Source of the DNA: Bidens hawaiensis
Lineage: Eukaryota > Streptophyta > Magnoliopsida > Asterales > Asteraceae
Direction: 5' to 3'
Assembly (NCBI GenBank): GCA_021521415.1
Contig: JAIQDT010000108.1
Span: 137,501 to 201,500 of the forward strand
Length of the DNA stretch: 64,000 nt
The first letter of the stretch is position 1. The number at the start of each line of letters is the position of its first letter. The position numbers and the translations under genes were made by a program. Below are positions 49,319-60,380 of the stretch, one piece after another. Under the pieces are notes generated by a model that saw only the letters and a list, made by a program, of their open reading frames with translations, did no database searches and was not told where the DNA came from.

Positions 49319-50986
49319 AAAAGTTTACTTGGATTGGTAAATAAAATAAGATAAAATGGATTGATAAGTAAGTTAATTAGATGGATTAATTATGGACTAA
49401 AAAGGAAAGATGGGCCTTAGGTCCATGGGCTTAAGGGAGTATAAATACCCCCTTAAACCTTAAATCTTTCCATTTTCATCCAACTTATCCATCTTATTCT
49501 CTCTATACCCTAAAACACACACCCAACCTTTCCAATTTCGGCCGCAAGCTAGAACAAGAAAACGAGATAAAAAATCAAACCTTTTATTGATAGATCTTTG
49601 GGATACAAGCTAAACACAAGGTCAAGGTTCATAACTAAAGCTAGCCGTAACCTAGCAAACAATAAAAGGTATGTTCTTGATCTTAAAGCTTACGTCTTTA
49701 TGAACGGATAGCCATGAAACTTGAATATAGACTAGATCGGGTCTACACAAAACATAAAGTTAACAACTTGATGATTAAAATGGACGTAATATACTCGTGG
49801 CTAGATAAGGTTCATGAAGGAAACCCTAGGTCTAGCTTAAAGAACGTTCTATGTCTAAAGGTTCAAACTTTATACCTAAAATAGACTAGATCTTGATGAA
49901 GGACTACTAACGAGTGTAAAACAGTTACGGGTGATGATAATAAAAGGGTTAAAAATTCATGATTTGAACAAGTTAGCTGGGCAAGGTGGGAACCTAAGAT
50001 AGAAAATGAGCCGAGCTGGGGGTTTTCGGCCAAATGTGAAGATCCTTGGTCAAACCTTGTGGTTCTCGGTCAACCAGGCAGTCAATAAGAGTTCTCGGCC
50101 GGGAAGGTTCTCGGTGATTAGGTGTTCTCGGTCAAGAACATGTGTTCTCGGTCAGGGTTCTTAGCCGAAAACATGGGTTCTCGGTTAAGGATGGATTTCG
50201 ACCAAGCATGAGAGTTCTCTGTTGGGTGTTGGGCCTAAGTCCAGTTGGGCCCAGATACCCTAATAGATTGTTGGGCCCGAATCAACTAGGTCCACATCGT
50301 GCTAAGCCCATATCCAATTTAGACAAACTAGCCTATTATATTAAACTTAACAAACAAGCCCAACTTAGAAAATAATATAAAATGTTAATAGAAAATGTGT
50401 TAAGACAGTTAATGAAAATAAAATTTTTCCAAGCTGACCTGGCAGCTTAACCCCAGCTAGGGGCTCTGACCCTTGGACCCTGCTGGGGGCTGCCGCCCCT
50501 AGAACCCCGCTGCTAGGGGTGCTGCCCCTGGACCCCCGTTCGTTGTCGGTTATATAAAGATAGAAATACGATATGAGTAGCAATAGTTAATTGATACATG
50601 TAAATATTATACAGTTATCCGTGCACAGCTCAAGAAGGGAATCACTATTAACGGTGAACGTAACCGCATTCAGGTTAGTTTGTAGCCCCATTCCTTGTTA
50701 TGTTTTTGGGCTGTGTGCATACTCGATGTGATTAGTTAATACACTTACCTTAAGTGGTAAGTGTATGCCTGTTATGATATATGTGTATATTATAAAAGAA
50801 TGCTTGACGGTACATGAACAATCTTCGAATATTGCATGTACTGTCAGGAGATAGTTGGATGATGTGATAGTTTATATATATGTTGTATGTATGAAGTATG
50901 TACGTTATAGAATATGAGAATGAAAGAAAGTATGTAAAATATATGTAAATGAAAAGGAAAGTATGATATGAAGGAATTGACGGTAA

Positions 50987-51177
50987 AGGGTGGCAGACCC
51001 TAATAATATTTGTGAAGAAGGGTGGCAGACCCTAATAATATCTGTGAGGTTATGGGGCGAAAGGCTCTTTAAGGGTGGCAGACCCTAATAATATCTGTAA
51101 GGTTATAGGGCGAAAGGCTCTTTAAGGGTGGCAGACCCTAATAATATCTGTGAGGTTATAGGGCGAAATGCTCTTTA
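50987..51177. repeat. 53-bp tandem repeat, about 3.6 units
   Basis: Units read AGGGTGGCAGACCCTAATAA, then TATCTGTGAGGTTATAGGG, then CGAAAGGCTCTTTA; the first unit is truncated to ~32 bp. Confidence 0.9.
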
Positions 51178-51632
51178 AAATGTATAAGTATGTATGTAAA
51201 GACAGATAAAATATGAAGTATAAATGAAAGAAAGAAAGTATGAAAGTAAGAATGAAAGTATATACTTACGTATGTATGAAAGAAAGTAAAGAAGGACAAG
51301 TATGTAATATAAGAACGTATTGTATGGTGATTGTATTATCTAGAACTCACTCAGCGTAGCCGACTTTTAGTATGCACGCAGGTGAGTAGAATGAGGCGGT
51401 TAGCTTGAGGAGAACACATGGCAGAGTTGGACGGAGCTGGCATATGAGGATTTTGTTACGATGTTTATTTATACAATTTAAGTTATGTTTTAAAAGACAA
51501 AAATATGGATGTTTGTAACGAATGGTTTAAGTTTTATTATTTCCGCGAAAGTTTTTAATTAACTCTGATATAAAGAACTGCGATTATGAGTAAATCCAAC
51601 GTCCAATGTGAGGCACCAGTCACGGGGCCTTA

Positions 51633-51790
51633 CATCTCAATTGCGTTATATGAATCAAAACGAATCTACAGCTCTTATTACCTTTGCCGGCTCTTAACCT
51701 AGATCGCTATACGTATAAATGGTTATATAAAACCAATTAAACTCGTAAGCACAGTCACTAAACCCTAGCCGACTATAGCCCCCTGGTTAA
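51633..51790 (+). repeat. 155-bp direct repeat, copy 2
   Basis: It begins exactly at the right end of the probable LTR (CTTACA|TCTCAATTG). Copy 1 lies inside that LTR. Confidence 0.85.
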
Positions 51791-52051
51791 TTAAATTCTT
51801 ATTGCCGTTTGCCTGTCCATTCTTCATCATGTACAGCCGGCTCATGTGTTCATAATCAACCCATCACAGCTCGTTAATTGAGGTAATTATGTATTGTATT
51901 GTGATCGTTTTTGAGTCAGGAGCAAAAGCCCCATCAATGATTTCAACAACATCAATCGGTTTGATCGATTGTTGTTGTTAGGGTTTGTATTAGTATGATC
52001 TGCAGCCCCATCTGTTTATAATTTATTGTCTGAAGGCTTTAATCAATTACC

Positions 52052-52140
52052 AGTGTATCTCAGTTGGTTGGTGTTAACTGATAAGGTTGTGGAGTGGCAG
52101 GTCGAGGGTTCGAGACCCTGCCACCCCGTTTTTGGTTGTT
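52052..52140 (+). repeat. tRNA-derived SINE head
   Basis: An A-box-like TGTATCTCAGTTGGTTGG is followed about 40 bases later by a canonical B box (GGTTCGAGACC) and a GCCACCCCG end. There is no acceptor-stem pairing or CCA context of a real tRNA gene. A T-rich tail follows. Confidence 0.55.
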
Positions 52141-52254
52141 TTTAGAAATTAGTTATTTTTAAGCTAGTTTAATGAGTAATTAAAATGATAAATCAGTAAT
52201 TAAAATATATTTTTGTTAAACCCGATTATTGAACTTGTGTTTTTCTCATCTTTC

Positions 52255-54526
52255 TGTCACACCCCACTTTAGGGCCTAGGCGTGTGACCAATAGTTGGTA
52301 CCTGTTTTGTAAATAAATCAGAGTTGCGGGTTTTATTTCAGCGGAAGTCTTTAATAAAATACTATTACTTTGAAAACTTATTAAAAAGTCGGGTTTAAAA
52401 TACCCGTACATCGTTTACAACACATTTTTTAGAAAACATAACTCTTTGTAATATTTTGAAATAAAATATCTGAGCCATCAGATAGCATCTAATGACTATA
52501 ACTCCAATATTCTATTCCTTCTTGCTTGTATGTTCTAACCTTTCTTGTTTCCCTGTAACATGGGTGGGAAAATACGTCAGCACAAAGCTGGTGAATAACG
52601 CTGACTCTAAAATCTCTTTTCAATACCTTTGTGAAACCAACAATAATACCTTTGTGACTACTCATTAGGCACCCAACTACATTGGGATCAAATTACCCTA
52701 AGTACCATGTACAATTAATTATATACACAATATCATTTCTCTGAACAGAACCGTAGATTTTCAGAGGCATGTTGATGATATGCATGGCCTCGGGGAAATG
52801 CCGAGTCACCATGTATGTTTGGATCCAAACACATGTATACTCTTAATCAGAGTGTCCGTTTCTTATTATTGTACACAAAGTTTTTAAGGATTCGTAAATC
52901 CTATGCAAACATTCAGACTCATTATAAAAGGTTTGGGGCGTATTCACCTTGTCTGTTTATAACCAGTTTCTTTTACTGATTCCTATTTTCTGTTCTCTTC
53001 TTCTTGTTTTGTTACCTCGGACCTATAGTACGAGAATAACCTTTGTATAAATAACTAGATCAGCGATCTAGCTTTAGACCTTTATTCTATTTTGTATAGC
53101 GTTAACCTTGATAAAAACATTTGTTTATTCAAAACATTTGGACCTTTAGTCCCTTTGTTTGTTTTGCCAATCATATGCTACGTTTCTTCTTCAAGAAGAA
53201 ACGTCTATATTGAGTTCCTTCTTCAAGAAGAAACATTAATCAAACTATATTCTTTGAATATCATATTTCTTAATAATAAAGAAATACTATAACCTTTGAT
53301 TTATATTATTCTTAATTGTAATCAAGGTTCGGGCTATACCCTCGACTATGGTCTAAGCCATTTATAGTAATAAAATAATAACTTAGGCAGAATCCCTTAC
53401 CTCGCACGGGTATTCGGAGTTAGATATTCCTAAGTTTATACGGGCAACACTTCTACTCTATACGCACGTTTATTGAGGCGTTCTTGATCCACCTTCCTTG
53501 GCACGCAAATCGAGGCGTTGTTCATGTGTCGCCGGGTCGTGCTCGCACTTTGAGGAAAACGCTGGGTACTTGCACGGATTACGAGGTTCGGCACGCCAAA
53601 CGATACTCGGCACGCAAAACGATGTAGAGAGAGTAATTGTAGACAGAGATTGGGTGTGGGTGTGTGAAATGAATGTGCCATGGCCACCCTATTTATAGCC
53701 AATTTTGAGTCCCATCGCGTACCGCGATGGGCTCCTTTCTTGACTCCGTTGCGTACCGCGACCGACATAGATTCTGAGATCTTGCCACGTGTCGCCACGT
53801 GGCCTGACACGTGTGCCACGTGTCACCACGTGGTCTGACACGTGTCCTGGCCTGCTGCCACGTGTCACCAGAGTGTGACACGTGTCTCTGAGTCATCATG
53901 GTCCATCGTGTGCCGCGATGGCCATCTTCTTGTACTCATCGCGTACCGCGATGGGTTCTTAGATATTATTTTTCAGTTTTAGTCCCAGTACTTAAGTAAC
54001 TTGTCATATCTGGTCTAACTCTCGTTGTCCAAAAATACTAAGGCAGCTCGCGGCGATGCGAGCGTGCGAAGTGCATAGTGCGCCATCAAAGCGCCACATT
54101 GCGCCCAACGCCCGTCGCCGTTGTCGTCGCAGTCGCCCGATCCCGTGCGCGTCGGGTGCTACGCGCCCTCTACTAGGACCACTTGGTGCATGATATTCAT
54201 AAAAGAATATAACTATGGAAATTCTATCTCTTATAAAGAGCTTCCATTTCTTTACCACTTTCCATGTGGGATGGATTCCATCTTCCTTATTTATACCTTG
54301 TTGAAATGCTTCCACTTTATTACATTTTCCAATGTGGGATGGATTTTTCTCTTTACTTATTTCCTTCATGTAAGAATACTTAGCTTTTAGGAAATACTTT
54401 TGTTTCCTTATTTTTTTTCTTATATTTCCTTATTTAATATTTTCTCATTACTTATCTTGAGATTATTTTTGATCCCTCAACTTTCCTAAGTTGTCAAATT
54501 TGGATCGAAATTTTGGGGATGTTACA
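52255..54526 (-). repeat. 3' LTR of the gag-only element
   Basis: A 2272-bp LTR. Relative to its partner it lacks a ~45-bp segment near 53550 but has extra CCTGGCCTGCTGCC near 53846. Minus-strand TATA (GGCTATAAAT) at 53700-53691. Confidence 0.9.
53786..53883 (-). promoter_or_regulatory. G-box (CACGTG) array in the LTR promoter
   Basis: Eight CACGTG hexamers lie within ~98 bp (starts at 53786, 53796, 53807, 53817, 53827, 53838, 53859, 53878), about 90-190 bp upstream of the minus-strand TATA box. CACGTG is the core bound by plant bZIP (including ABA-responsive) and bHLH/PIF factors. The other LTR has seven at ~58880-58960. Confidence 0.7.
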
Positions 54527-54539
54527 TCCTCCCCACCTT
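54527..54539 (-). promoter_or_regulatory. Polypurine tract of the gag-only element
   Basis: AAGGTGGGGAGGA on the minus strand, directly before the 3' LTR (TGTAACATCC); the primer site for plus-strand DNA synthesis. Confidence 0.75.
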
Positions 54540-55440
54540 GGAATGAATCTCGTCCTCGAGATTCGTTGGTCTAAGAGTGAATGACTCGTAACTTTGATTG
54601 TCAGTTAGATTATATCTAATCCGGTTGTTGTTGTTACAATCTCTATGCAGAATAACTAAGGTTTTTGTTTTGTCGTTAACTTACATCTTTAAAGGATGTA
54701 ATCAGTTAATAACTCAGAATATCATTAGTAATTATAAATTGATAAACACATTGATCAGTTGTGTTTAACTATTTACTTTACCATTTTGTATTCTAAGCAT
54801 TTACTGATGTCAACAACTTTGCTGATTTGATTCAGTCTTATCGAATCTATTCCACTTTGTTGTTTAGATTTAGTCTATCGAATCCATTCTATCTTTGATC
54901 TTGATCAATGATGTTCTTTATATTCCAGTAGTACTCTTGTACTTTAGCTTAGTACTCTTGTACTTTAGCTTAATTTCATTTGCTATTCTTAGCAATTGTA
55001 TTTCTTGAATATCTTCGAGCTCTTTTTCTTTAACTTTTTGATCAACCTTTCTAGGTAGATAATAATATTCCATCAGTTGTATTACTTAAATGTCTTGTGG
55101 TCAATAATGAACTTCTTTCGTTAATATATTGACCTTGTATATTTAGATATTTTCTAACGTTTGGTATATCATCCTCCTAGATGATAACTTTTCTCAACGT
55201 TTTATTGTTCTAAGTTTCGCATGAACTTTTCAATAATTGAACCTCTTGATTGTTCTTTAGAGGTAACGAATATAAGCATTCTTGTGTATTAACACGATCT
55301 ATATGCTAATATTTCATTTATAACTTAGGGACTTAAATAGTCTTCTTTGATTACAAAACTTCTCGTTTAAGAACGAGTTACAAATATACAAAAGTTAGCT
55401 AATCTATCTTGACATTTCTTTGATATGATCTTGTCATTCA
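54540..55440. other. Non-coding interior of the gag-only element
   Basis: About 900 bp downstream of gag (minus strand), where a complete Ty3 element would carry pol. It is T-rich, contains a short tandem pair (AGTACTCTTGTACTTTAGCT, near 54939 and 54960 on the plus strand) and no RT or integrase motif. Confidence 0.7.
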
Positions 55441-56538
55441 TTAATCTTGATTAGATTTTCTTTTCGGGCATTCAGTTTTAAAGTGACCCGTTTCTCCACA
55501 CGTAAAACATACTCCTAGCTTCTTACGACATTCATCTATTGTGTGTCCTGCTCTCTTGCAGTATGCACAATTGTTTGAATTTTCTAGTCGACACTTCCCA
55601 GTATGTTTTCTTCCACAAGTCTTACAAGCTGACTTGGGAGTACTTTCTTCTTTTCCTATCTTTTCAGAATCTTTTGGTTTCTTGGTTTCTTGGTCTTTCT
55701 TCTTTTCTTCTTCTTGATTTCTTATCATGCTGTTGATTAAGTATCCGGCTAATTCCATAGCCGAATCAACTGTTTCTGGCATATTGGATCGTACCATGTC
55801 TCTTATTTCTCTTGGTAGTCCATATATGTAACGAGTTACTTTGTTATATTTCGGAGTTACTAGATGTAGAACCAATCGGCAATATTCTAGGAATTTAGTG
55901 TTATATTCCCTAAGACTTGTGCCAATAACCTTGTGATTCCATAACTCGGTTTGAATTCGATCCATTTCATGAGTTGGGCAAAATTTCTTTAATATGAGAC
56001 CTTTGAATGTTTCCCAACTTAAGTTATACATCACTTCTTTCCCTTTGCTCATCAACAGAGCATTCCACCACTCATGCGCCTCTGCTTTAAACATTAAGGC
56101 GGAATACTGAATCTTCTGTTCATCAGTACACTTACTTGTTATCACTATTGTTTCCATCTCCTCAAGCCACCTCACGGTTGTGATGGCTCCTTTATCTCCG
56201 TGAAACTCCTTTGATCCATAATACTTGAAGTCTTTGAACGAACATCCACCGATTTTGAGTTTCTTTCGTTTCTTGTTCTTTGGATTATTATAAGCCATAG
56301 AGCTATCATAAGCTTCTTCCTTTCTTGAAGGAGCAGACTTACTTCGACTTCTCTTGCTAGATTTTGGTTGACTTTGGTTTATAGAAATGTCTTTGATAGC
56401 TTCTTTAATCATCTTTTGAATTCCTTCTTTATATTGGGCGGGAATTTCATTATCCTTATCTTTATTATAAATGTTTTCTTCATTTCCCGATTTCTTGGGA
56501 GGACTATTGTGAGAGTTTGCACTTTCTTCTCTTGACAT
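55441..56538 (-). CDS. gag: Retrotransposon Gag with zinc knuckles
   Basis: 365 residues, uninterrupted. A Lys/Ser-rich N-terminus (~40-95) is followed by the Retrotrans_gag capsid-type domain (~121-275: VRWLEEMETI, AEAHEWWNAL, LSWETFKGLILKKFCP, LREYNTKFLEY, YIYGLPREIR) and a charged linker. At the C-terminus are an incomplete finger (CKTCGRKHTGKC, 305-316) and two complete CCHC knuckles, CAYCKRAGHTIDEC (324-337) and CFTCGETGHFKTEC (344-357). It stops 8 residues after the last knuckle, where autonomous relatives run on into protease and RT. It would form particles and package RNA; enzymes must come from elsewhere. Confidence 0.92.
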   Translation of the reverse strand: MSREESANSHNSPPKKSGNEENIYNKDKDNEIPAQYKEGIQKMIKEAIKDISINQSQPKSSKRSRSKSAPSRKEEAYDSSMAYNNPKNKKRKKLKIGGCSFKDFKYYGSKEFHGDKGAITTVRWLEEMETIVITSKCTDEQKIQYSALMFKAEAHEWWNALLMSKGKEVMYNLSWETFKGLILKKFCPTHEMDRIQTELWNHKVIGTSLREYNTKFLEYCRLVLHLVTPKYNKVTRYIYGLPREIRDMVRSNMPETVDSAMELAGYLINSMIRNQEEEKKKDQETKKPKDSEKIGKEESTPKSACKTCGRKHTGKCRLENSNNCAYCKRAGHTIDECRKKLGVCFTCGETGHFKTECPKRKSNQD

Positions 56539-56663
56539 ACTACAATAAAATTTTAAAAGATAAGTCCAATATTCTAATAACTTAAAACATATCTCTAATT
56601 CATCTTATTCTATTTACAAGAGTGCATATTATTTTTGTTACAATTATACTCTCTACTAAGGTT

Positions 56664-57089
56664 CTATTTCTTCCATCGAATGACTAATTTCTTAATCTTG
56701 CTATCTTTCTTACTATTCTCATTTTCTTTTTCTTCCACCTCTATTTCCTTCATTATTTCTTCATTTTGAATGTGAACAAAGTAAGGATATTGACTTGCCG
56801 AAATATTAAAATATTCCTGAGGATATTCTTCCGGATAAGTCATTACTTCTTCCTTTGGCGTCATTGGTTTCTTGGATCTGCTTGATCCTACTCCAAATGT
56901 GGTATGATTGGGAATTATTTGAGCTAACGGAATGTCAGAATCAAATGAATCCGAATCTTCCTCCGTTGTTGTTTGGTATGAACTTTCATCACTAGATATA
57001 GGAATTGGGAGAAAAGACGTTCCCATAAATCCTTTTCCTTTACCAGATCGAAGCTTAACAGATTCTTCGCTAGATTGCCGATCGGACAT
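56664..57089 (-). CDS. Small acidic ORF upstream of gag
   Basis: 141 residues (MSDRQSSEESVKLRSGKGKG...IKKLVIRWKK), between the PBS and gag in the same direction; its stop is 125 bases before the gag ATG. It is rich in Ser, Glu and Asp in the middle and Lys-rich at the end, with no recognised domain. It could be an N-terminal gag segment separated by a stop, or an accessory protein. I do not recognise it. Confidence 0.55.
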   Translation of the reverse strand: MSDRQSSEESVKLRSGKGKGFMGTSFLPIPISSDESSYQTTTEEDSDSFDSDIPLAQIIPNHTTFGVGSSRSKKPMTPKEEVMTYPEEYPQEYFNISASQYPYFVHIQNEEIMKEIEVEEKENENSKKDSKIKKLVIRWKK

Positions 57090-57293
57090 CTGCGCGAGGT
57101 TTAAATTTTAGGGATAGGTAGACGCTCCTATCTTATTTGTTATATCTTATCCGTATTTAGTTTTGATTGATTTCTAGATACTTTTCAACTAAGTATCTTG
57201 TTTGCTTGAATCAATATTCATATAATAAGTTTTCAAAACTTATCCTTAATCAAAGCCTAGGTATAATTAATTACCTAATTCGCTAAGATTGAT

Positions 57294-57306
57294 GGCTCTA
57301 ATACCA
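57294..57306 (-). promoter_or_regulatory. Primer binding site, initiator tRNA-Met type
   Basis: TGGTATTAGAGCC on the minus strand, 3 bases from the 5' LTR end (GTGTGACA). It is one mismatch from the common plant PBS TGGTATCAGAGC. Confidence 0.85.
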
Positions 57307-57309
57307 ACC

Positions 57310-59601
57310 TGTCACACCCCGGCTTAGGGCCTAGGCGTGTGACCAATATTTGGTACCTGTTTTGTAAATAAATCAGAGTTGCGGGTTTTATTTCAGCGGG
57401 AGTCATTAATAAAATATTATTATTTTAAAAACTTATTAAAAAGTCGGGTTTAAAATACCCGTTCATCGTTTACAACACATTTCTTTAGAAAACATAACTC
57501 TTTGTAATATTTTGAAATAAAATATATGAGCCATCAGATAGCATCTAAAGACTATAACTCCAATCTTCTATTCCTTCTTGCTTGTATGTTCTAACCTTTC
57601 TTGTTTCCCTGCAACATGGGTGGGAAAATACGTCAGCACAAAGCTGGTGAATAACGCTGACTCTAAAATCTCTTTTCAATACCTTTGTGAAACCAACAAT
57701 AATACCTTTGTGACTACTCATTAGGCACCCAACTACATTGGGATCAAATTACCCTAAGTACCATGTACAATTAATTATATACACAATATCATTTCTCTGA
57801 ACAGAACCGTAGATTTTCAGAGGCATGTTGATGATATGCATGGCCTCGGGGAAATGCCGAGTCACCATGTATGTTTGGATCCAAACACATGTATACTCTT
57901 AATCAGAGTGTCCGTTTCTTATTATTGTACACAAAGTTTTTAAGGATTCGTAAATCCTATGCAAACATTCAGACTCATTATAAAAGGTTTGGGGCGTATT
58001 CACCTTGTCTGTTTATAACCAGTTTCTTTTACTGATTCCTGTTTTCTGTTCTCTTCTTCTTGTTTCGTTACCTCGGACCTACAATACGAGAATAACCTTT
58101 GTATAAATAACTAGATTAGCGATCTAGCATTAGATCTTTAGTCTATTTTGTATAGCGTTAACCTTGACAAAAACATTTGTTTATTCAAAACATTTGGACC
58201 TTTAGTCCCTTTGTTTGTTTTGCCAATCATATGCTACGTTTCTTCTTCAAGAAAAAACATCTATATTGAGTTCCTTCTTCAAGAAGAAACATTAATCAAA
58301 CTATATTCTTTGAATATCATATTTCTTAATAATAAAGAAATACTATAACCTTTGCTTTATATTATTCTTAATTGTAATCAAGGTTCGGGCTATACCCTCG
58401 ACTATGGTCTAAGCCATTTATAATAATAAAATAATAACTTAGGCAGAACCCCTTTCCTCGCACGGGTATTCGGAGTTAGATATTCCTAAGTTTATACGGG
58501 CAACACTTCTACTCTATACTCACGTTTATTGAGGCGTTCTTGATCCACCTTCCTTGGCACACAAATTGAGGCGTTGTTCACGTGTCGCCGGGTCGTGCAC
58601 GTATTTCGAGGCGGATGTCGGGTTACTTTTGGGTGGCACGCACTTCGAGGAAAACATCGGGTACTTGCACATATTACGAGGTTCGGCACGCCAAACGATA
58701 CTCGACACGCAAAACGATGTAGAGAGAGAGTAATTCTAGAGAGATTGGGCGTGGGTGTGTGAAATGAATGTGCCATGGCCACCCTATTTATAGCCAATTT
58801 TGAGTCCCATCGCGTACCGCAATGGGCTCTTTTCTTGACTCCTTCGCGTACCGCGACCGACATAGATTCTGAGATCTTGCCACGTGTCGCCACGTGGCTT
58901 GACACGTGTTCCACGTGTCGCCACGTGGTCTGACACGTGTCACCAGAGTGTGACACGTGTCTCTGAGTCATCATGGTCCATCGCGTGCCGCGATGGCCAT
59001 CTTCTTGGACTCATCGCGTACCGCGATGGGTTCTTAGATATTATTTTTCAGTTTTAGTCCCAGTACTTTAGTAACTTGTCATATCTGGTCTAACTCTCGT
59101 TGTCCAAAAATATTAAGGCAGCTCGCGGCGATGCGAGCGTGCGAAGTGCAAAGTGCGCCATCAAAGCACCACATTGCGCCCAACGCCCGTCGCCATTGCC
59201 GTCGCAGTCGCCCGAGCCCATGCGCGTCGGGTGCTACGCACCCTCTGCTAGGACCACTTGGTGCATGATATTCATAAAAGAATATAACTATGGAAATTCT
59301 ATCTCTTATAAAGAGCTTCCATTTCTTTACCACTTTCCATGTGGGATGGATTCCATCTTCCTTATTTATACCTTGTTGGAATGCTTCCACTTTATTACAT
59401 TTTCCAATGTGGGATGGAGTTTTCTCTTTAATTATTTCCTCCATGTAAGAATACTTAGCTTTTAGGAAATACTTTTGTTTCCTTATTTTTTTTCTTATAT
59501 TTCCTTATTTAATATTTTCTCATTACTTATATTGAGATTATATTTGATCCCTCAACTTTCCTAAGTTGTCAAATTTGGATCGAAATTTTGGGGATGTTAC
59601 A
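57310..59601 (-). repeat. 5' LTR of the gag-only element
   Basis: A 2292-bp LTR, followed on the plus strand by the CTTTC target duplication. Two indels against the other LTR suggest some age. Confidence 0.9.
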
Positions 59602-60380
59602 CTTTCGTCCGAGTATGCAAACATATACGTATATATATAATATCACGCAAACTAATATTTATGATTATATATATATATATATATTAGAGGTGGCAAATGG
59701 GTTGGGTTGGGTCGAACGAGTCATGGGTTGAAATGAGTCTTGGGTCAAAACGAGTATGAGTCAAAATGAGTTTGGGTCAAAACGAGTCAATTAAAAAAAG
59801 GGTTGTTTTGGTTTGGGTCAAAATAGGTTAGGGTCAAACCGGGTTTTTTTTGTTTGTTTGTTTGTGAACGAGAATAACGGCGGAAACATTTTAGTTTTTT
59901 TAGATTTTTCATTTTTTACTTATATTTTAAGTTATGATTTTTTTAATTATTTTTTTTAATTTTTTTTGAGGGGTTTTTTGTTAAGATAAAAAACCCTCAA
60001 AAAAATATTCAAAATAATAATAAAAAATTATAACTCAAAATATAAATCATAAACAAAAAAAGTAAAAACACTAAAATGTTTCATACGTTGTCCTCGTTCG
60101 ATAAAAAAAACCATATAGAATCGAACCGAAACCGAAAGAATCGACGAAAATGAATAAAAGAAGCAAAAAGCCAAAACCAGACCACATCAATCGAAATCGA
60201 AAACATCAATCAAAACGAAACTAAAAGAATTCAAACCGAACAAAAACAAAACTGAAAAAACGAACAAAAACGAGTCCGGAATCGACCAGAAAGAAACAAA
60301 AGAGACCAAAACCCAACACGTCACGGGTGAAAACTCGTGTTGACTTGAAACCTGAACCGAACCCGTTCCAATCTGAAACC

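Larger units (their letters stand above)
48769..51634 (+). mobile_element. Probable solo LTR, 2.9 kb
   Basis: It starts TGTAACAACTCGG and ends GGGGCCTTACA. A TATA box (GAGTATAAATACC, near 49439) is followed by a leader-like region, in plus orientation. No gag/pol or partner LTR is present. The flanks (ATACA and TCTCA) do not form a target duplication, so one end may be rearranged. It contains GGTTCTCGG tandem phrases (50040-50190), a GGGGCT/CCCCTAGAACCCC repeat (50440-50545) and a 53-bp tandem repeat. Confidence 0.6.
52255..59601 (-). mobile_element. gag-only LTR retrotransposon (TR-GAG type)
   Basis: Long LTRs at 52255-54526 and 57310-59601 (TG...CA) bound a 2.8-kb interior. The whole is flanked by the 5-bp duplication CTTTC (52250-52254, 59602-59606). 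A classic initiator-tRNA-Met type PBS (TGGTATTAGAGCC) sits 3 bases inside the right LTR, and a polypurine tract (AAGGTGGGGAGGA) abuts the left LTR, so the element reads on the minus strand. It encodes only a small upstream ORF and an intact gag, with no protease, RT, RNase H or integrase. It therefore needs pol from an autonomous Ty3-type partner. Confidence 0.92.

Noticed and set aside
52052..52130. Possible tRNA gene (clear B box)
   Set aside because: A and B boxes are present but no acceptor or anticodon stem pairs; fits a SINE head.
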